This document shows, piece after piece, positions 43,301-58,300 of a DNA stretch of 64,000 nucleotides (its first letter is position 1; each line of letters starts with the position of its first letter). This stretch comes from Gavia stellata. Its lineage: Eukaryota > Chordata > Aves > Gaviiformes > Gaviidae. A program made the translations under genes and the position numbers. Under the pieces are notes generated by a model. It was not told where the DNA came from. It searched no databases and was given only the letters and a program-made list of their open reading frames with translations. The stretch is from positions 5,773,001 to 5,837,000 of the forward strand of contig NC_082604.1 in NCBI RefSeq assembly GCF_030936135.1, written 5' to 3'.

Positions 43301-46300
43301 GGAGCTTCAGAGGCAAACTCACCAGCATCTCCAGTGCTTGCGCAGAGGATTTTGCTTCCAACGCGACCTTCCCCCGCCTTTTCTTGTCCTCGCTGCTGGA
43401 GCCTTTTGTGCTGATTTTGGGATTTCCACAGCCTTGGAAAACCTGAAAAACAAACCAAACTCTCTATCCCATGTTTTGATACTATTTCTTTAATTAATTA
43501 GCATGCCACAGTTATGTTTTGTTTTTTTTTTCTTCTTAAGTATGTTTATCTTTCCTACTGGCAAGATCTCTGAGATTCTGGCTTAGTTTCTTCTCAGGTT
43601 ACTCTTGTGCCAGGATGTGTTTTCAGCACACTGTAACTGGTTTTGGTTACTGCTATCAAGCAAAATGTTCAGCTCTAACACAAAATTAGCACATGTTTTT
43701 GGATGAGTCACCAATGTTGATATTAAGTTATTTCTAGGAATTTTATCTGTTCCTATTATATGACAGAAAAATAAACTTCTGGGAAGAACAAGATGGGAGT
43801 TGCTCACACTCATTACACCAGTGGTGTGGGCTTCAAGATTGCAGAGCATGTGAGCTTCATTGATTTGGACAACAGACCAATGACCCCAATGACTCTTGCA
43901 ATCAGCACCCACACTCAGCAAATGAATTCCCCCTCTGACCAGCGGTGTGCAAAGACAGTAGATGTGCCACAGTCTGTCAGGTTGGATGTTTCAGGTGCAA
44001 ATGAAGAAGCTGAACTGATTTACCTCCTAACTTTGGGTACCTCCCATCATCCTAACTACTTGCCCAGGCACACTTTGTAGCCAAAGGAGAGCCAAAGCAC
44101 TTTGAAGGTACAAATCCTCAGACTTTGCCTCTAGGAGGAGACGAAGGGTGCCCTGGAAGCGCCTGTTTCTCCCAGTCTCTGCATCACTAGTCCAGGTACA
44201 ACACCTCTGCTGCAGATAGCCAGTGCTCAGGCAACTGAGCCTCACTGTGGCTGCTGGAAGGAGTGCTCGGACAGCCAGATTTAATGAAGCGTCAAAGGTC
44301 AGGAGAGCCTTTGCACTGTCAGTTTGATTCAGGAAACACCAGCCTTTATAAAGAAAGCCATCTGATTTGAAAAGATGGCTCCAAGCTTGTTGCAGTTACC
44401 AGGGCGCTGTCAGAAGCTATCGATAAATTCAACTTTGCACGGTGTCCCCTTAAAGCAGAGAAATCAAGACCTCAGACAGGAGCACTGCTGATGCAGCTTG
44501 TGCCAGCTGCTGAATGCTTTTGCTGGGGGATTCTGACAGCCATCAGCAAAGTCCTAATCTAGGCAAGAGTCCCTTCGGTGACAGTGGCTCTAATTGGTGT
44601 GTCTGAGGGACATTCAGCCTAGAAAGCCGCTCCCTGGGGTGCACTGTCCTGCTGACCAGATGGATCCAACGACTATGGCAGTTCAGCACCAAGCCAACTT
44701 GTTTATCTGTCTCCTTTGCTCCGTGCAAAAAGGCCCACCTTGAAAACTGCATTTTCAACTTGGTTCTACCAAAATAAAACCAATTTGGTTTCAGTGCTGT
44801 ATCTTTCTTATTGGCCTATTACTGTTGGTAGCAGGAGCAACTCTTTCAGGAGGTACAAGCTCTGGGAGGTCTCCAGGACAGTGGCTCTTGTAGCAGCTCC
44901 AGCACAGCATGGTATCAAGGTGATCCTCTTGCCAGCCAAGGGCTTTAGGTGAACAATGCTCATTACTGATAGAAAGAACATGCGTCCTGCAGACTGAGGT
45001 GATCAATAGTCTCCTGCATAATGAGAGCAAATAGACATTTGCAGCCTCTGATAGCTCCTGCTGCCTGAAATCCATCAGAGAGCCACAGGGAGCGAGGGGA
45101 AGTACAAGGAAGCAGGGAGAGTGCTCCACGGTGCAGTGAACGCAGGGCTCAGTACCAAAAGTGTTTCTTTCCAGTTTTTCCCCAGATCCCAGAAGAACCC
45201 ATGACTGAGGGTGTCACTGGGTCCAAGGGCCACTTCTGGCTCTTCTCACAAATGGCAGACAGTGCCCTGGCTCTAGGCTGGTAATGTCTGAAGCCCTGAG
45301 CCGCAGCCCGAGCCTGTCGCCCTCAGCCCTGAGAGAGGAGACTCCCAGGACTGGCCTGGGCCAGTCTCGAGCTCATCTGACAACGATATCCTTTACCTGA
45401 TTACTCTGCCATGCTCAAACCAGAGCTTGGAGCTGCAGCAAATTTCAGCTCCTGACCTCTGCTACCAGTGCCACCAGCAAAGACTGCCACATTCACCTGG
45501 GCACCAGACCATACTGAAAAGCCTATCAAACATGTTTGGTTGCTCCAGTTGAACACCAATTAGACTATTTACCCCTTTTCATTTTACCAGATTTGCTATA
45601 TGCCTCTTGGAAACACCTTTCTTTACAGATGATGCCATGTTTTCCCACATCATGGGCTTGCTTTTATGTGGACAACCTCAGTCTCACCTAACAAAGGAAG
45701 AAAGAATATGGCCTTTCATGTCAGAAAAGAAACTTAAATGAGTACTTGGATGCATGCTGCTGTTAGGGCTTTGACGTGTGCCAGTGAATTCCTGCTTGGC
45801 TAAGCAATACTTCTGGCCCTTCCCTTCTCCAAGACCCAGTTAGAACCTGCCCTGCTCCTTTCATCTGCATCTCTGCCCTAACTGTGGGATAGCTGCAGGA
45901 CTTGGGGAATGTCTGGGCAAAAAGCAGAAGCCCTGGAGGGCTGGTTTTGTTCCCAAAGCTTCTCTTACCTGCAGCTACAGAGGTGATTGTGGTTAAAAGT
46001 GGATAAATTAACTAAAAATAGAAGACCAATAGAAGAGAGCTTCATGATACACTTCTTAGAAGACAGGTGAGCATCTGGAGAGCCTGTTTTGTATTCTCCA
46101 GATGGACTGCCAGATTGCAACTGTGTCCCACAGATACAACCTGATAGCCTGGTGTGTCCACTGCAGAACATCCCCCCAAGGCAGGTTAAAGCAGCTGCCT
46201 TCTGTCACTGGGGACTGTGCACTTTCTGTAAATGCCCCAGCTCAGCTGAAACACTTCAGGACTCTTCAGACACAGAGGCACCTGACAGCGAATGGCACCA

Positions 46301-49300
46301 TGCCTCCCACAGTCACTGCATATGCAGTTTCACCTTGTGTGTCTGTGCCTAAAGGAGGCTGGCTGGATGTGGCAGGGAGGAATATTTGGAAACACTTGAG
46401 AAGGTTTTTGCCTGTGTAAGATGGGTGGTTTCCTATCATTAAAAGAGTAGGCATTTGATCTTTTTCATCCTCCATCTCCTTTAGTTCAGCGGTACAGTGA
46501 TCACAAAAAACATTTGGTCCTGGCAATTACCCATGGTGTACACTCAGCCAGGCCCAGGCACATGCTCTTACCTTGGCTGTGATTGAATCTTTGTTTTCTT
46601 GCAAGTTAGAAATAGCTTCAGCGATCCTCATGTGAATAGTCCCTATTACAGTGTCTATGTTGTACGGTCCATCGATCCGATCAGCCACTACAACCAGGGA
46701 ATCTAGTAAAACAAGACAGAGACATCTCTCATCAGACTCTGTGCAAACCAAGTTAAAGATCACGCTCATGCCGGGTGGGATAAGCTGTTGGCCCCTCGGC
46801 AGGCTTGTTGGGAGACATCTCTCCATTTTCACTACTGCCCAAGCGCATGCTCGCTTTCCTCTGGAACGGGACAGCTTTCCCTTCCCCTGCACATAGGGAA
46901 AACCATGCTCAGTGGCAGAGGAACAGAGGTCACCTCCTGCGAATGGTAAATGAAACCTGTATTCACACAAAGTGACCAACATTTCCTGGGGTGCTATAGA
47001 AAGGAAAAATGGAAAATTGGTTCACAAATATTAAGTAATGCATAGCAATACTTGGACCTAACCCTCCTAACTCACTGTGTATCTTCAGCAAAGCACTGCA
47101 GGCAGCAGAAAGTGGAAGGACTGGGGTCAGCAAAGTGCCAAAGGTACTGGACGTGGGCAATAGCTTCTGTGGCAGTGAAGGAGTGAGAAAAGGCGTAATT
47201 CTTCTCACCATCACCTCTGGAAGGACAACACGTGGCCAGCCAGGGAAATATCAGGCTCTAAAGGCAGAGGAGCAGACCAAAATGCCCACAACTAAACTGG
47301 TAAGCAGCAGAGGGAGTGACTGAGGGGTGTCTCTTGCTCTCAGCTCCTCTTATCTCGGAAAGCTCTGCTGTCCAAGTGCTCCTGCCTGGCCTAGAAGCTT
47401 CTGCCTGGATGACTGCTTTGGGACCATGCTTGGCTTACAAAAAAATTAGCAACCTCTCCCTGCCTCTGGAGATGTTTCCCACCACTCCAGCTGGGTCTGA
47501 AGCAAGGGCAGCCTATATGCTAGCAGGGCTCGAGGCACTGGGGAATGCCACTGCAGAAGAAGGCTGACATCCTCGGTGTCCGGCAAGACTTAAATAGGAT
47601 CTCAGGGCAGGGCTAAAACTGGGTTTGGACATCTGAAATGGGATCTTAATCAGGTCTGACTTTGCCAGTCAAAAATTGTAATTCTGAAAACCACTGCTAC
47701 GCTGCTGCTGCCTCAGTTTCCTACCACTTGTGCTTTAGTAGCCCGGAGGCCAGGCCATGCATAAGCTTCATCAGCATCTAGGGACTTGGCATGCAGTTAC
47801 GTGTGACCTCAGATGGCTGCAGTGCGGTCTGCGTCCCCCAGGGCACACCAAAAACCTCCTGGCAGGACAAGGGATCTGTCAGAGCGCTGGGGTGGCCTGT
47901 GCTCATGTGGAACAGAAAGTCCTTCATGTTCCTGTGGCCTCACCACATGGAAGAAAACAAGTGCGATGGCTTCGTATTGGTTCTTCTTCTCTACACAAAG
48001 AGGGTCAAATCCCAGGGTCTAGGTTGGAGATCTGTACCATTCATAAATGGAGTTATTCATTAGGAGTGATTAATTCGTCTGTCCTAAATCCTGATACCTC
48101 ACCCATCAGCCTGGCAGAAGACTGCCAGAGCAGATGGTGTGATGTTGCAGAAAAGCTTATTCAGCATGAGTTTGTACTGCTGACATTATTCATGAGCAAT
48201 GAGACCACCAGGTGAATTATACCCGGCAGTTCAACAAAATATCAGTAAAACATGTCCTTCAACCTACACCTTCCCACAGTGTGTATGTGTCACCCGTGAT
48301 ACCACTTTAAAGGACTGACGCTTATCTTTGAGCCGCACAGAAAATTTCCTTTGAGCAAGAGTCCAGCCAGCTGAGGCACAATCAGGGACACCACCACCAT
48401 TTCAAACCTGCTAGGAAAGTGTTCAGTCCCTTGCCTGGGCAAGCTAGCAGGACTTGGCAGAAAGACCCCAAATGACTTCCACGAGGTCTAGGTGAGGTTT
48501 GTGCAGAAACACTGTGTCCACCGTGGAGGTAGTACGTTAATAACGAAGGTCTGATCCTGAGCCCACTGTTGTCAATTTAATAGCATGCTCAAGCCTCGCA
48601 AGTATGTTCTCTCTGCTGTTACATGACTGATGTTCAGACCTGATGGCTCTCAGAGAATGACCAAGCTGGGCAAGGCCTAGATGAGGGACAGCACAAACCC
48701 ACAGAAGATACCAGATCATGCCCACAGGACTCATGGTCCAAAAGCAGGTCCAGCTGGCAGGAAGCAAGAGCGAAAGTCAAGCAGAAAAACAACTGGGAGG
48801 GCTCAAACCTCAGCCAGTCTGGAGCGTGGATCACAAAATATTCTTTGCTCAGGTTTATAATATAGGAATTACAACAACATGCAAAGTTATAGCTTGGAAA
48901 AATGATGTATTTAGACTCAGCACTCAAAAAAAGTTATTGCTGGTTAGCTTGAGCAAGAACGGAAAGAAGGGCCACAGTTTCCAAGTTAACGTGCTCTCTT
49001 TTCCTGCAACACAGTTCTATGGCAGCGCTGATTTCTAAAGCTAAACATGCCATACAAGTAATGTTTTTTTGTATTCTGGGAAATAACATCTCCTGCAACA
49101 TTACAGAGCTTGCAGTTTAATTTTGCTGCCACTCAGGGATTGCGGTGTCATCTTCGAGACTGTATTTTCCAGACAATTTTAGCTTTCAGAGACACTAATG
49201 TTGAGATACAGACATTTAAATCAAAGGCTGCACCCCCAAATTAGTGATAAATTATGTTTGAACTACTTACTATAAAAATCTCCCTTAATTGACCTGCCCT

Positions 49301-52300
49301 AATTTGTCAAATTGAAGGAGTAAATTTGTGTTTAGCGTAACAAAATCCTCTTCAGCTACACAGAAGGGCCTGGACGAGTGTGAAGAATGGACAATGCCAG
49401 TGAACTGCTACCTTTGACTCTACTTCTTGCTCCAGTCCTTGATCAAATTGCGACCTCTGACACTAAAATGTCCAACTGCAATTTGAAAGAAGCCCTAATT
49501 TGCTCCTAGCCATCACCCCTTGACAAGAACAGTGTCTCTTGGGGAAGAGGAAGCCAGAATAAGGCTGGCTTGCACTCAGAATTGCCTCCCTGTCAATCAA
49601 GGAGAGCTGTACGTTGACCTTTCAGGAGATGGGTAGTCATCCCGCCAGGAAAGCAGTGACAGGTAACACTTGGTTTGCTCTGGTCAGAAAGGCCAAAGCG
49701 CCATCAAAATCCTGGTGGAAACCCTTGGGGAAGGGAACATTCGTCCCCCTCTTTTACAGCAGCCTCCCAAGCCACTCTCATGGGGAGCACTTCCAATTAG
49801 CTGCAGTAAGTTGCCACTTGGTTCGTTAGGCCCTAGCGCGAGGTGGGCAGCTGGCCAACGCACCTCACCGAGCAAGTGCATTGGCTTCTGTGTGCAGCAG
49901 TTCGATATTTATTTTGCAGTGTCCCTTGAAAGGCAGATGACACTCCTTGAGCTTCAGCGGGATTTTTATTGTTAACACCACCACATGTCAACTCCGAGCC
50001 AGCCTGTCGGGCTGCAGCTGGCTAGTGAGCTGGCAGTCTTGCTGGCCAGGCAGCGGGCGCCAAGACAAGGGAAAAGGCCAATCCCCAAGCTCATGTCCCC
50101 CGCTGCCTGCCTTCCATGAGCCCAGACAAACATCAAGGCTTCCTCAGCTCCCAGATCACTCCAGGTCTAAATCTACAACCTGGGAGAGAAAAAGGAGCTT
50201 GCTGGGTGATGCTCTGTGGGCACAAGGAAGAGTGAGAGCTTTACCATGGCAAATGACCTCCCCTGATGGACTGCAGCTGGGGAGAGGACATGCACTGTAA
50301 CACAAACACTCCATTTTCTAAACACAGACCCTCACCAGCCTTAAGCCATGCCCATCAGCTCCACAAGCCATTCTCAGCAGCAGTTCACATTTAAACCAGG
50401 AGCCACAGGCTCTGGAAAAATAGCTGAGTGACACATGAGGTCTTCTAAAAAGAGATGCCTGGGTCTGATCAGGCAATGCAGGACTTCCTGCAGAAACGCC
50501 TGGCTGAAGTTCTCCAGTTTGTCTTGCACAGGAGATCAGACCACGCCATCATAGTGACATTTCTGGCTTTAAACTCAATGAAATGGACATCTCTATACAC
50601 ATACCACCCACTTTAAGAGGCCCATCATCTCAGCCGAGTGGCAAAACAAAAATGAAATTAGCTCTTATTTAAAGTTCAAGTGTAATTTTCTCATTCCTGG
50701 CAATGCCTGTGACTTCTCCCTCCCCATGTATTTGTTTAAGACACTTCTTCCCATTTAGAAGTACGCGATTATGATCCCTTTGCTCTCCGTCCATGGAAAC
50801 AGTTTATGACTAGTTTCTAGACTACCTCCCAAGGAGGGCAGCAAGTGCTGCTTCTGTGCTCTCAGAAGTGCTCTGGTATGGATGAGGAGGCACCTCTGAC
50901 AGTGTACAGGTGGCAGGATCTGTCCCTAAGCTTCAACACTTGGGAGGGAAGGAAGAATTACTTGAATGCAAAGTGTAGGCAATCCCAAATGAGCACAGGC
51001 AAGATGAAAACTCTTTAAGCCCCTGTTAGCCAGCCCAGCAATGTCCTTTCTAACGGTATTAAAGCCCAGCAAAATACCCTGCAATAGCTTCTAGGCGTTA
51101 AATCACAGAAAGAGAAACTGTGGTGTAAAAGAGCCTCCACTGGTCCTTTCCTTACTCTCCAGACACTACCTCAGAGAGTTCAGCAGGTGCCGTGAGAGGC
51201 AGCTGTGCTGCGGCACAGTAAGGTCATCTTACCCATCAGGTACTTCCACTCGGTGTTCAGGTCCGCTTGGTTGGCCAGGCAGCCCTTCACGACGTTCAGG
51301 CAGTAGTTGTTGCACGGCTTCACGCTGGACATGCCCCGGCAGTGCGGGCAGTACATCAGCTTCATGATGGCGCGAGTGCACTCATGGCTGAGAGATACCT
51401 GAGGGGAGACGGATCGGAGTCAGGCACACAGGCTGGTCAGGGGGACACGTGGGCAAACTCCCTCCTTCCCTGGGGAGAAGGAGCTTGGTGTGATCTGAAA
51501 GGCAGCATGGGTCCCTGGGTGCGTGGCCCTGGGAAAACTGCTTCCCCTCTCACTGCTTCTCCTTCCTCCACCTTTCCTCAGGTGTCACCCCTGTTGAGGG
51601 ACAGGACCTCCGAGGCAGCTGCTATTTCCTTGGGCTGTGTTTGAGCCCAGGGTTCTGGGAAAAACCCGTATGTGAGCACCATCCCCCTTCCAGCCAGGTC
51701 TGGTGGCAACAAGGACCGCCCGGGCTGTCCACCGGCTGTAATCGTGACCCAGGCACACGGTGCATATGTGCCCCTGGAGCCTCTGCCATCAGTGCCGCTT
51801 CCGTGCCCTTCCTGCGGGAAGGGTTTGTTGCCAGCGCCTGGCAGGCGCAGGTGTCCCACCACAAACTGCATCTCCGGCTTCCTGGGGGGATGCACGCCGG
51901 GGGCCTGGACATGGAAAGTACTCAGCTGGCACCTTTGGAAAAGAGGATGGTGCTGGGGGAAGACTTGAACAATTCCAAAACTACAGGCAATTGAGAGCAC
52001 TTGACACTGGGAAGTGATTGCTCTCTGAAAGCACTTCAGGAGCCGCAGGCAGCCGGTGAAGCAGGCCAACACACGCTGTGCCAGCCGCTCGCAGGCACTG
52101 CACGTGCAGCAGACTCTGGAGGCGGTTTTGCCACCTTTAATTAAACCACCCTGGTCCCATAAGCACAGAGCCAGTGCACGTGCAGAGCCCGGAGAGCAGG
52201 GCAGCAGCCTCTGCAGCACGTCAAAGTCCCCTCAGCCCATCGGCCATGGGACGACTGTCCCTCTCCGACTGCCACGGGCAAGGGGCTGTCAGTGTAAGCT

Positions 52301-55300
52301 GAGGGATGCACAACAACCTGGCAGACCTTGCAGAGATGCTGGCAGAGCTCAGCGCTCCTGTCTCTTATTGCTGAAGTGTTTTCTCCTTTGCGGTCTATCT
52401 TTACTCAGATCCATTTGCAATTCCCTTGTCATTCTTTTAAAACCTTTTACAAAAATAAACATCAGTGCCATGTGCAAGTCTCCCTTGGTACCAGGTACTC
52501 GGCACTTACAAGTAGTCCAAAGAGGGAAAAGTGGTGGAAGGGGCAAATCTTGACATGGAAGAATCCCCAAGCCTCGAGCTGCAGCTGCAATGCTGAGAAC
52601 TGCCCCTGACCTCTTTATTACTTGTGAAAAATACTTTGAACACGGTCTTTTAAGTTTCTTCTGGGGGACTCCTGAAAGATTCAGTTCTGAGGTGCCCTTA
52701 GGAGAGCATGAACAAGCTGAGCCCACTATCAGAGGCTGAGAGAGAAAATCCCTAAGGTCCCCCCCTCCTTAAACTGTCTGCACGGTAGCACCTCACTTCC
52801 AGTCAGCCTTGGAAAAGAGATGTTGGATGGTGCGGGGGCTTCATCAGGAAAAAATGCATTAAAATAACCTCGTAAGAACCCTCTTCAGGACCAGGACAAA
52901 AATTTCTAGGTCTCCGAGAAAGAACCCGAACGGAGACTGCTTCCCTGCCTCGGCAGCAGAACAAGCCCTGAGATGCCTGCAGGTAACGGCCGTGCTTCAC
53001 TGCGGCCGGAGAGGCTGAGCCTTGCAGGAAACGCCAAGGCTTCCCTCTGCTTCCTCGGCGAGCTTTCCGCCTCCTTTCTGGGACAACTCCAGCAGACAGA
53101 AATCAGCGCTCGGCTGCCGTGCGGCACTGCTGCCAGGAGATGGAGGCTTCGTCCCGTCGCACCGCACGGGTGCCCCACACTTCATCCCTGGGAGAAGCCG
53201 GCGAAGGCACCGCCGTCTCCCGCCTCAGTGATCTGAGAAGGGATGCAACAATGCAGAGGGACAGGCAAACAAAAGAATAGTTTATTTTTATCTCAGGGTT
53301 TAAATAACCATGACTGAATAGCGACTGAAAGACAACAGGTAAGAGCACGTTGAACACTACCACAGGCTGTAGCTGAAGACCTTCGGAAACCAGAGCATTT
53401 ACACAGAAACCAGGAGATGCAGCTAGGAAAGGAGCTGCGACCTCTCCTTCCCCAGACAGAGTATTTGCAAATGTGAATTATATGGCGAAAAGCATGTAAC
53501 CTGCGCAGGCAATCAGGTCCTGGACACAACTTTGTCTCCGTGTTTTACCGGCACACCCTGCGACCGCTCATCCCGTCTTATCCAGCTGTGGCTGTGGAGC
53601 GCCGTAACCTCACGCAGCACAAACCTGGCTGCAACATCCTGGGAGCTGCGGCGCAAATGAGTCACATAGCTGGGCCCTGAAACGTGGGACTTTCCACAGT
53701 ACTGATGAGAACCAGGGAGCAGGCAGATGGTTTGCCTGCACCCACATACATCCGTGGTTGCACTGCACGGCCTTTTGGAGTGGAGGGAGCTGAAGTGTTT
53801 TGGCTGGAAAGCGGGAGAGCAGCATCCGCTGCGCAGGAAACACCCCTGGGGCAGTGCGGGCCAGCCATCCAGCGGCAGAGAGAACAGCCACCAGCAGCTA
53901 GAAAACAAAGCTATTTGGTACCCTGCCAGAGCCCGTGGGGGACACGGAGAGAGGCAAGTGACAGATCTTGGCTCAGAAAAACATCTCCAACACGCTTAGC
54001 TCTACAGTACGGTGTAAACCGAGCAACTGTATTGGAGCTACCCAGGTGAGCACAGCGAGCCTGTATTTAAACGAAGCTTGTGACAGGCCCAGTGGGCATT
54101 TCACAAGTATTTCTGCTTGCAGAATTTATCCCTGTCTCTGCATTTATTTTTGTGCATGTCTTTTTCCAACAAAACAGAAAGGACCTTCACACCCTGCGCA
54201 CAGTAGTCCCTCGCCCACCGGAGAGTAAGCGTGCAGGGCCACCCGTGCCCTGCCACCACGCAAAGCCGCAGGTGGGGAGCGGCAGCGGGGGCCTGCTCCT
54301 TGGTGCCCACCTACTCCATCTGGCCTCTGGCATGACTGGCGAGCGCAGGCAGCTGCCAAGGCTCCCTGCGATGCAGACAGCTGCCTGCCATGCTGCAACC
54401 CACCTCCCTCCGACCTCTCCACGGCTGTCAGGCAGCCAAAACCGCCCATCCCCAGCTACACCGCCTGCGTCCACGCCAGTGCTCACTCAGCAGCCGCCTC
54501 CTGCCCATGCAGCTCTTGTGGGCTGTTGCCACCTGCCTTGGGGCAGCGGGTGCGGGCAGAGCACTGGATCACAACAGCACCCATGGCTCAGGCTCAGCTC
54601 CTGAGGGTCTGGGGGGGGCAAAAAGCTGCTTTTGCACCTCAGCAAGGATCATTTCTGGATGTCAGAGAGGAGCTGTCTGCGTACCGGCAGCCTGTCACTC
54701 TGGCAAGGTGGCTTTGTCTCCCGGAGGACAGTGGAGTGCCACAGTGCCCCAGCTGCAGGGAGCCTGCCGCGTCCCGGCGAGGCGGCACCCCTCACCCCTG
54801 CTCCCCTGCCCCGGAGCCTCTCCTCTGAAGAGGAGCAGGTGACACATCCACCACCAGCTGTTGCTGCACTGAATCTGCAAAGTGCCAAGTGTTCAACTTA
54901 ATCTCTTGGCAGAAAGGATAAGTATTAATTTTTGCAGGTGGAAGAGGCCAGGCTCCACTCCCTTTCCCCAAAGAGTGACTCAGACCTCTCCTGTTGGCAG
55001 CAACACTCCATTCGCACAGGCAGGCTGCAGAGGTGAACCGAGAACAGAGGGATGAGAGGGCAGGAAGAGGAATTTCAGAGAGTATTTTCTGCATGTTTTG
55101 CTGGGCCAGAGCTCAGTTCCTCATTGTTCCACCCAATCCATGGACTTCTGCTCCACACAGGGCAGAGGAGAGCAAGGGCTTGGAGCTCCCAGAGCTCCTC
55201 CCAGCCCTGATCCTGCACCATCCCTTTGGGGGACTTGCAGCATGTTAAGGAACGGAGCCCTTCAAACGTCTCTTAGTCCTTGTGGATTAGTTTGCTGAAG

Positions 55301-58300
55301 TAAAATTCCAGGTTTTTTTCAGGTATGCTGGATGCACACAGGGGAACACCAGCCCCAGTTAGGAGGGGCTGAGATTCGCTCCCCTGTATGGATACAGCAA
55401 CACAACCAGGACAGCGCTCACCTCTTGGGCACAGCCAGCGGCACTGGGGAGAAGAGTTCCTCAGGCTGGAGCCGTGGGACCACGCGTCCTCCATGGCAGC
55501 TCGTTCCAGGTAAGCAGCCCCACAGTGAGAGTGAAGCAGTTTCTCCAGGCTGGCAAAGTCAAGACTGACCTCCACCTGCACATTGAGACATCTTCACTTC
55601 CTTCTGCTTCTGCTTTCACCCTTCAGCCTTTAAAAGAAGCTGAAATGTTATGACCTACCCCCCTGCCCAACAGCTAATGGATGCCAGCTAAGACCTGACC
55701 GAGAGCTCCTCTGGTTTCCCAGTGCAGATTTGCAGTAACTGATAGATCAATAAGCAGCGTCCTCTATTCATCACAGGTGGCCTGAAAGCAGGAGTACGCA
55801 AACTCCTGCAGATGGAGGGAAAGCTAACATAATTTCTTCATCTTTAAATGATTTGGCACAGCATGAAGACAGTACATGATAATAATTGATTTCTCTAAGT
55901 ACCATCAACCTGGCCCAGCCTGTGGCTGGTTCTCCTTTAAGGAGACATGGTTCTCCTTTAACTTTAGTGGTACCTACAGTCTTTTCTTAGCTCAGTGACC
56001 TAGAAACTGCATTAAGATGTCAAGAGAACATGCACAATACATTGGAGAAGCCATTTCCCAAGGATCTGAAACAAAAGTATTACTGAGAGATATGGCTTGG
56101 AGCCAGGGCACTCCTCATTCAGTTGCCAGAGGTACAAATAAATACTCAAAACAAAGCTAAGCCCAGCTTAAAAAGACATTGTTCCTACGTCATTGCTCAG
56201 TTAAAATCCACATACTCTTATTCTGATCCCAGTGACATCAGTGGGTACAGTCTCTTAAAGTGTAAGCCCAGTGATGAAGTGATAAGGAAAAAATATTATC
56301 TTCTAAGATTTACCCAAAATAGGGGACAAATCGGTATTGAGCAATAAATAATTTTAATTAAAACTACTTTACAGCTGGGGATACAGTAGTTGACTCAAGT
56401 AGCAATGAGGTAATGCAAGGGGAACAGGTGGCTGCCTTGTAAAAAGCCCCGTTCCACCATAAGCGCTGACATTTCAAGGAGGTTGTCATCAGGTATTATC
56501 CCGCGACTGTGGCTTGTAGCAAGAGCCGAGCTCCGTGCTTTTCCATGGCTACTTTCCACAGCCCGATGTGCCCATGCTTTGTTGATGGAGCCACCCGACC
56601 AGATGTAAATTGCTGGAGGCAAGCGCTTTGCCAGAGCAAAAGATCGTTGCAGACTCTTTTGTATCGTGTCTGGGACGGAGCTGGAGCTGGCTCGCAGGTT
56701 TGCACAGCTCCCGGCACAGCCACCCAGTGTGACTGCTGAGCTGGGGCTCACCGTGTGACTCTTCGGCACCGGCATTTGCACAGCAGCCAGCAAAGAACGG
56801 GCACGTGTGGAGATAATATGACAGAAAATTGAGAAGACATAATTCTCAGCATTTGGAGTGCCATTGGTTTCTCTAATTCTTCCTCCTCCTGAGCAATGTT
56901 TAAATCAATTACAGTAAAATTAATGACGTTCACAAGCAATTTGCTGAGAGGATGGGCTGAGGGATTAGTCGCTAGCTGGGTTCCTTGCCACCCCCCAGCC
57001 AATTTAGAAAACATTCAGTGTGAAAGGCTTCTAACAAAAAAGAAATCTCCTGCCCTGTATTTTATGAATATGTTTTCCAAGCAAAGAATCACAGAAACAC
57101 AGGAGGCTCGGGGATGACAAGCAGTCACCTACTCTGCCCCCCTGCACTGAGACATGTTTGAGGAAAGCCAGGTTATCCTTCCTATCACCTAAACCGTAAC
57201 TTCAGAACAGTTCTAAACTTCCTGAAGCGAAGACACAGGGAGGCGAAACTACTTGTAGAAGGGGAAAGCACTCAGCTCAAAGAGGCGAGACGCCCCTGCA
57301 CAGACACTCGAGGGACTGAAGACACCTGAGTGCAGACAGCTCTTGGGACGGCCAGGGCTTTAGTCTCTACAGGACACACAGCAGCAAGGCAGCGCTCTGG
57401 TCAAAATGGGTTAGATTTTTCCAGAACAGAGCAAAAAGCCTTCTTGTCCTTCCTCTGTGCCTTTAAAGAACTAATCAAACTCGTGATTTCCATTTCAACC
57501 CAAGTTACCCATCTTTGCACAGATACACACGCTCGCAGATAACAAAAGTACGTTTTATAGAGCCATGGGACACTTCTCTCTCAGACCCACGATTATCTGT
57601 TCTTTCTCCCACTAAAGCACCTACCCAGGTTATATGTTGATTTTCCAAACACCACCCACTGATCTGTAGACCTCTTTTCAGCGTAAGGTTTGGTGCAAGT
57701 CCCAAGGGATGCAAAAGAGGGGTGCAATTCCTCCTGGTCTCACCGCGGACCTCTCTGAATCCACAACAGTGGGAGGATTTTTACCCTTCTGAACTGGGAC
57801 CTCATTTGACAGGTCGCACAGAAGAACAGAGAGGTGCAAAGAAGAGATATGTTTTCTGCTGTTACCCTATTGCCTACTGCTTGGGAAATATTCAAGAGCC
57901 TCTGAAACACCCTGCGTAATATCAGAGCACAGAAAGGACTGTGGAAGTGATGATACAAGTCTTATAGATTACTGAGTTTTCAAAAGCACTGTCTCTTTTA
58001 GCTAAAAGCTGCTACGTCCGCCTCACTCCAAAAAGCATTTCTTTATCCAAGCCAATTACTTCCTGAAAAGGTGGCTGGAAAGTCCAAAGAAGGAAGTGTG
58101 GGATGCAGAGAGGCAGGCGCTGGGGAACAGCGACCACAGAGGCACCAGTGCTGGGACAAGCTCCGTACCTCACGTCCAAGAGTTACACGGGCTTTTTGAT
58201 CAAGCAATGAACCTCCCTCCCCCTCCCAGCTTCCTGAGCACTGGGGAAAGGTTGAGCTTTAGGAAGCCACAGGCATCTGGAAAATCGTTTTAAGAGTGGC

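Noticed and set aside
51578-52219. A 213-codon minus-strand frame in GPC1 intron 3, considered as the large glypican exon 3
   Set aside because: It lacks the glypican cysteine pattern and conserved words, and has no donor in phase 0 before exon 4.
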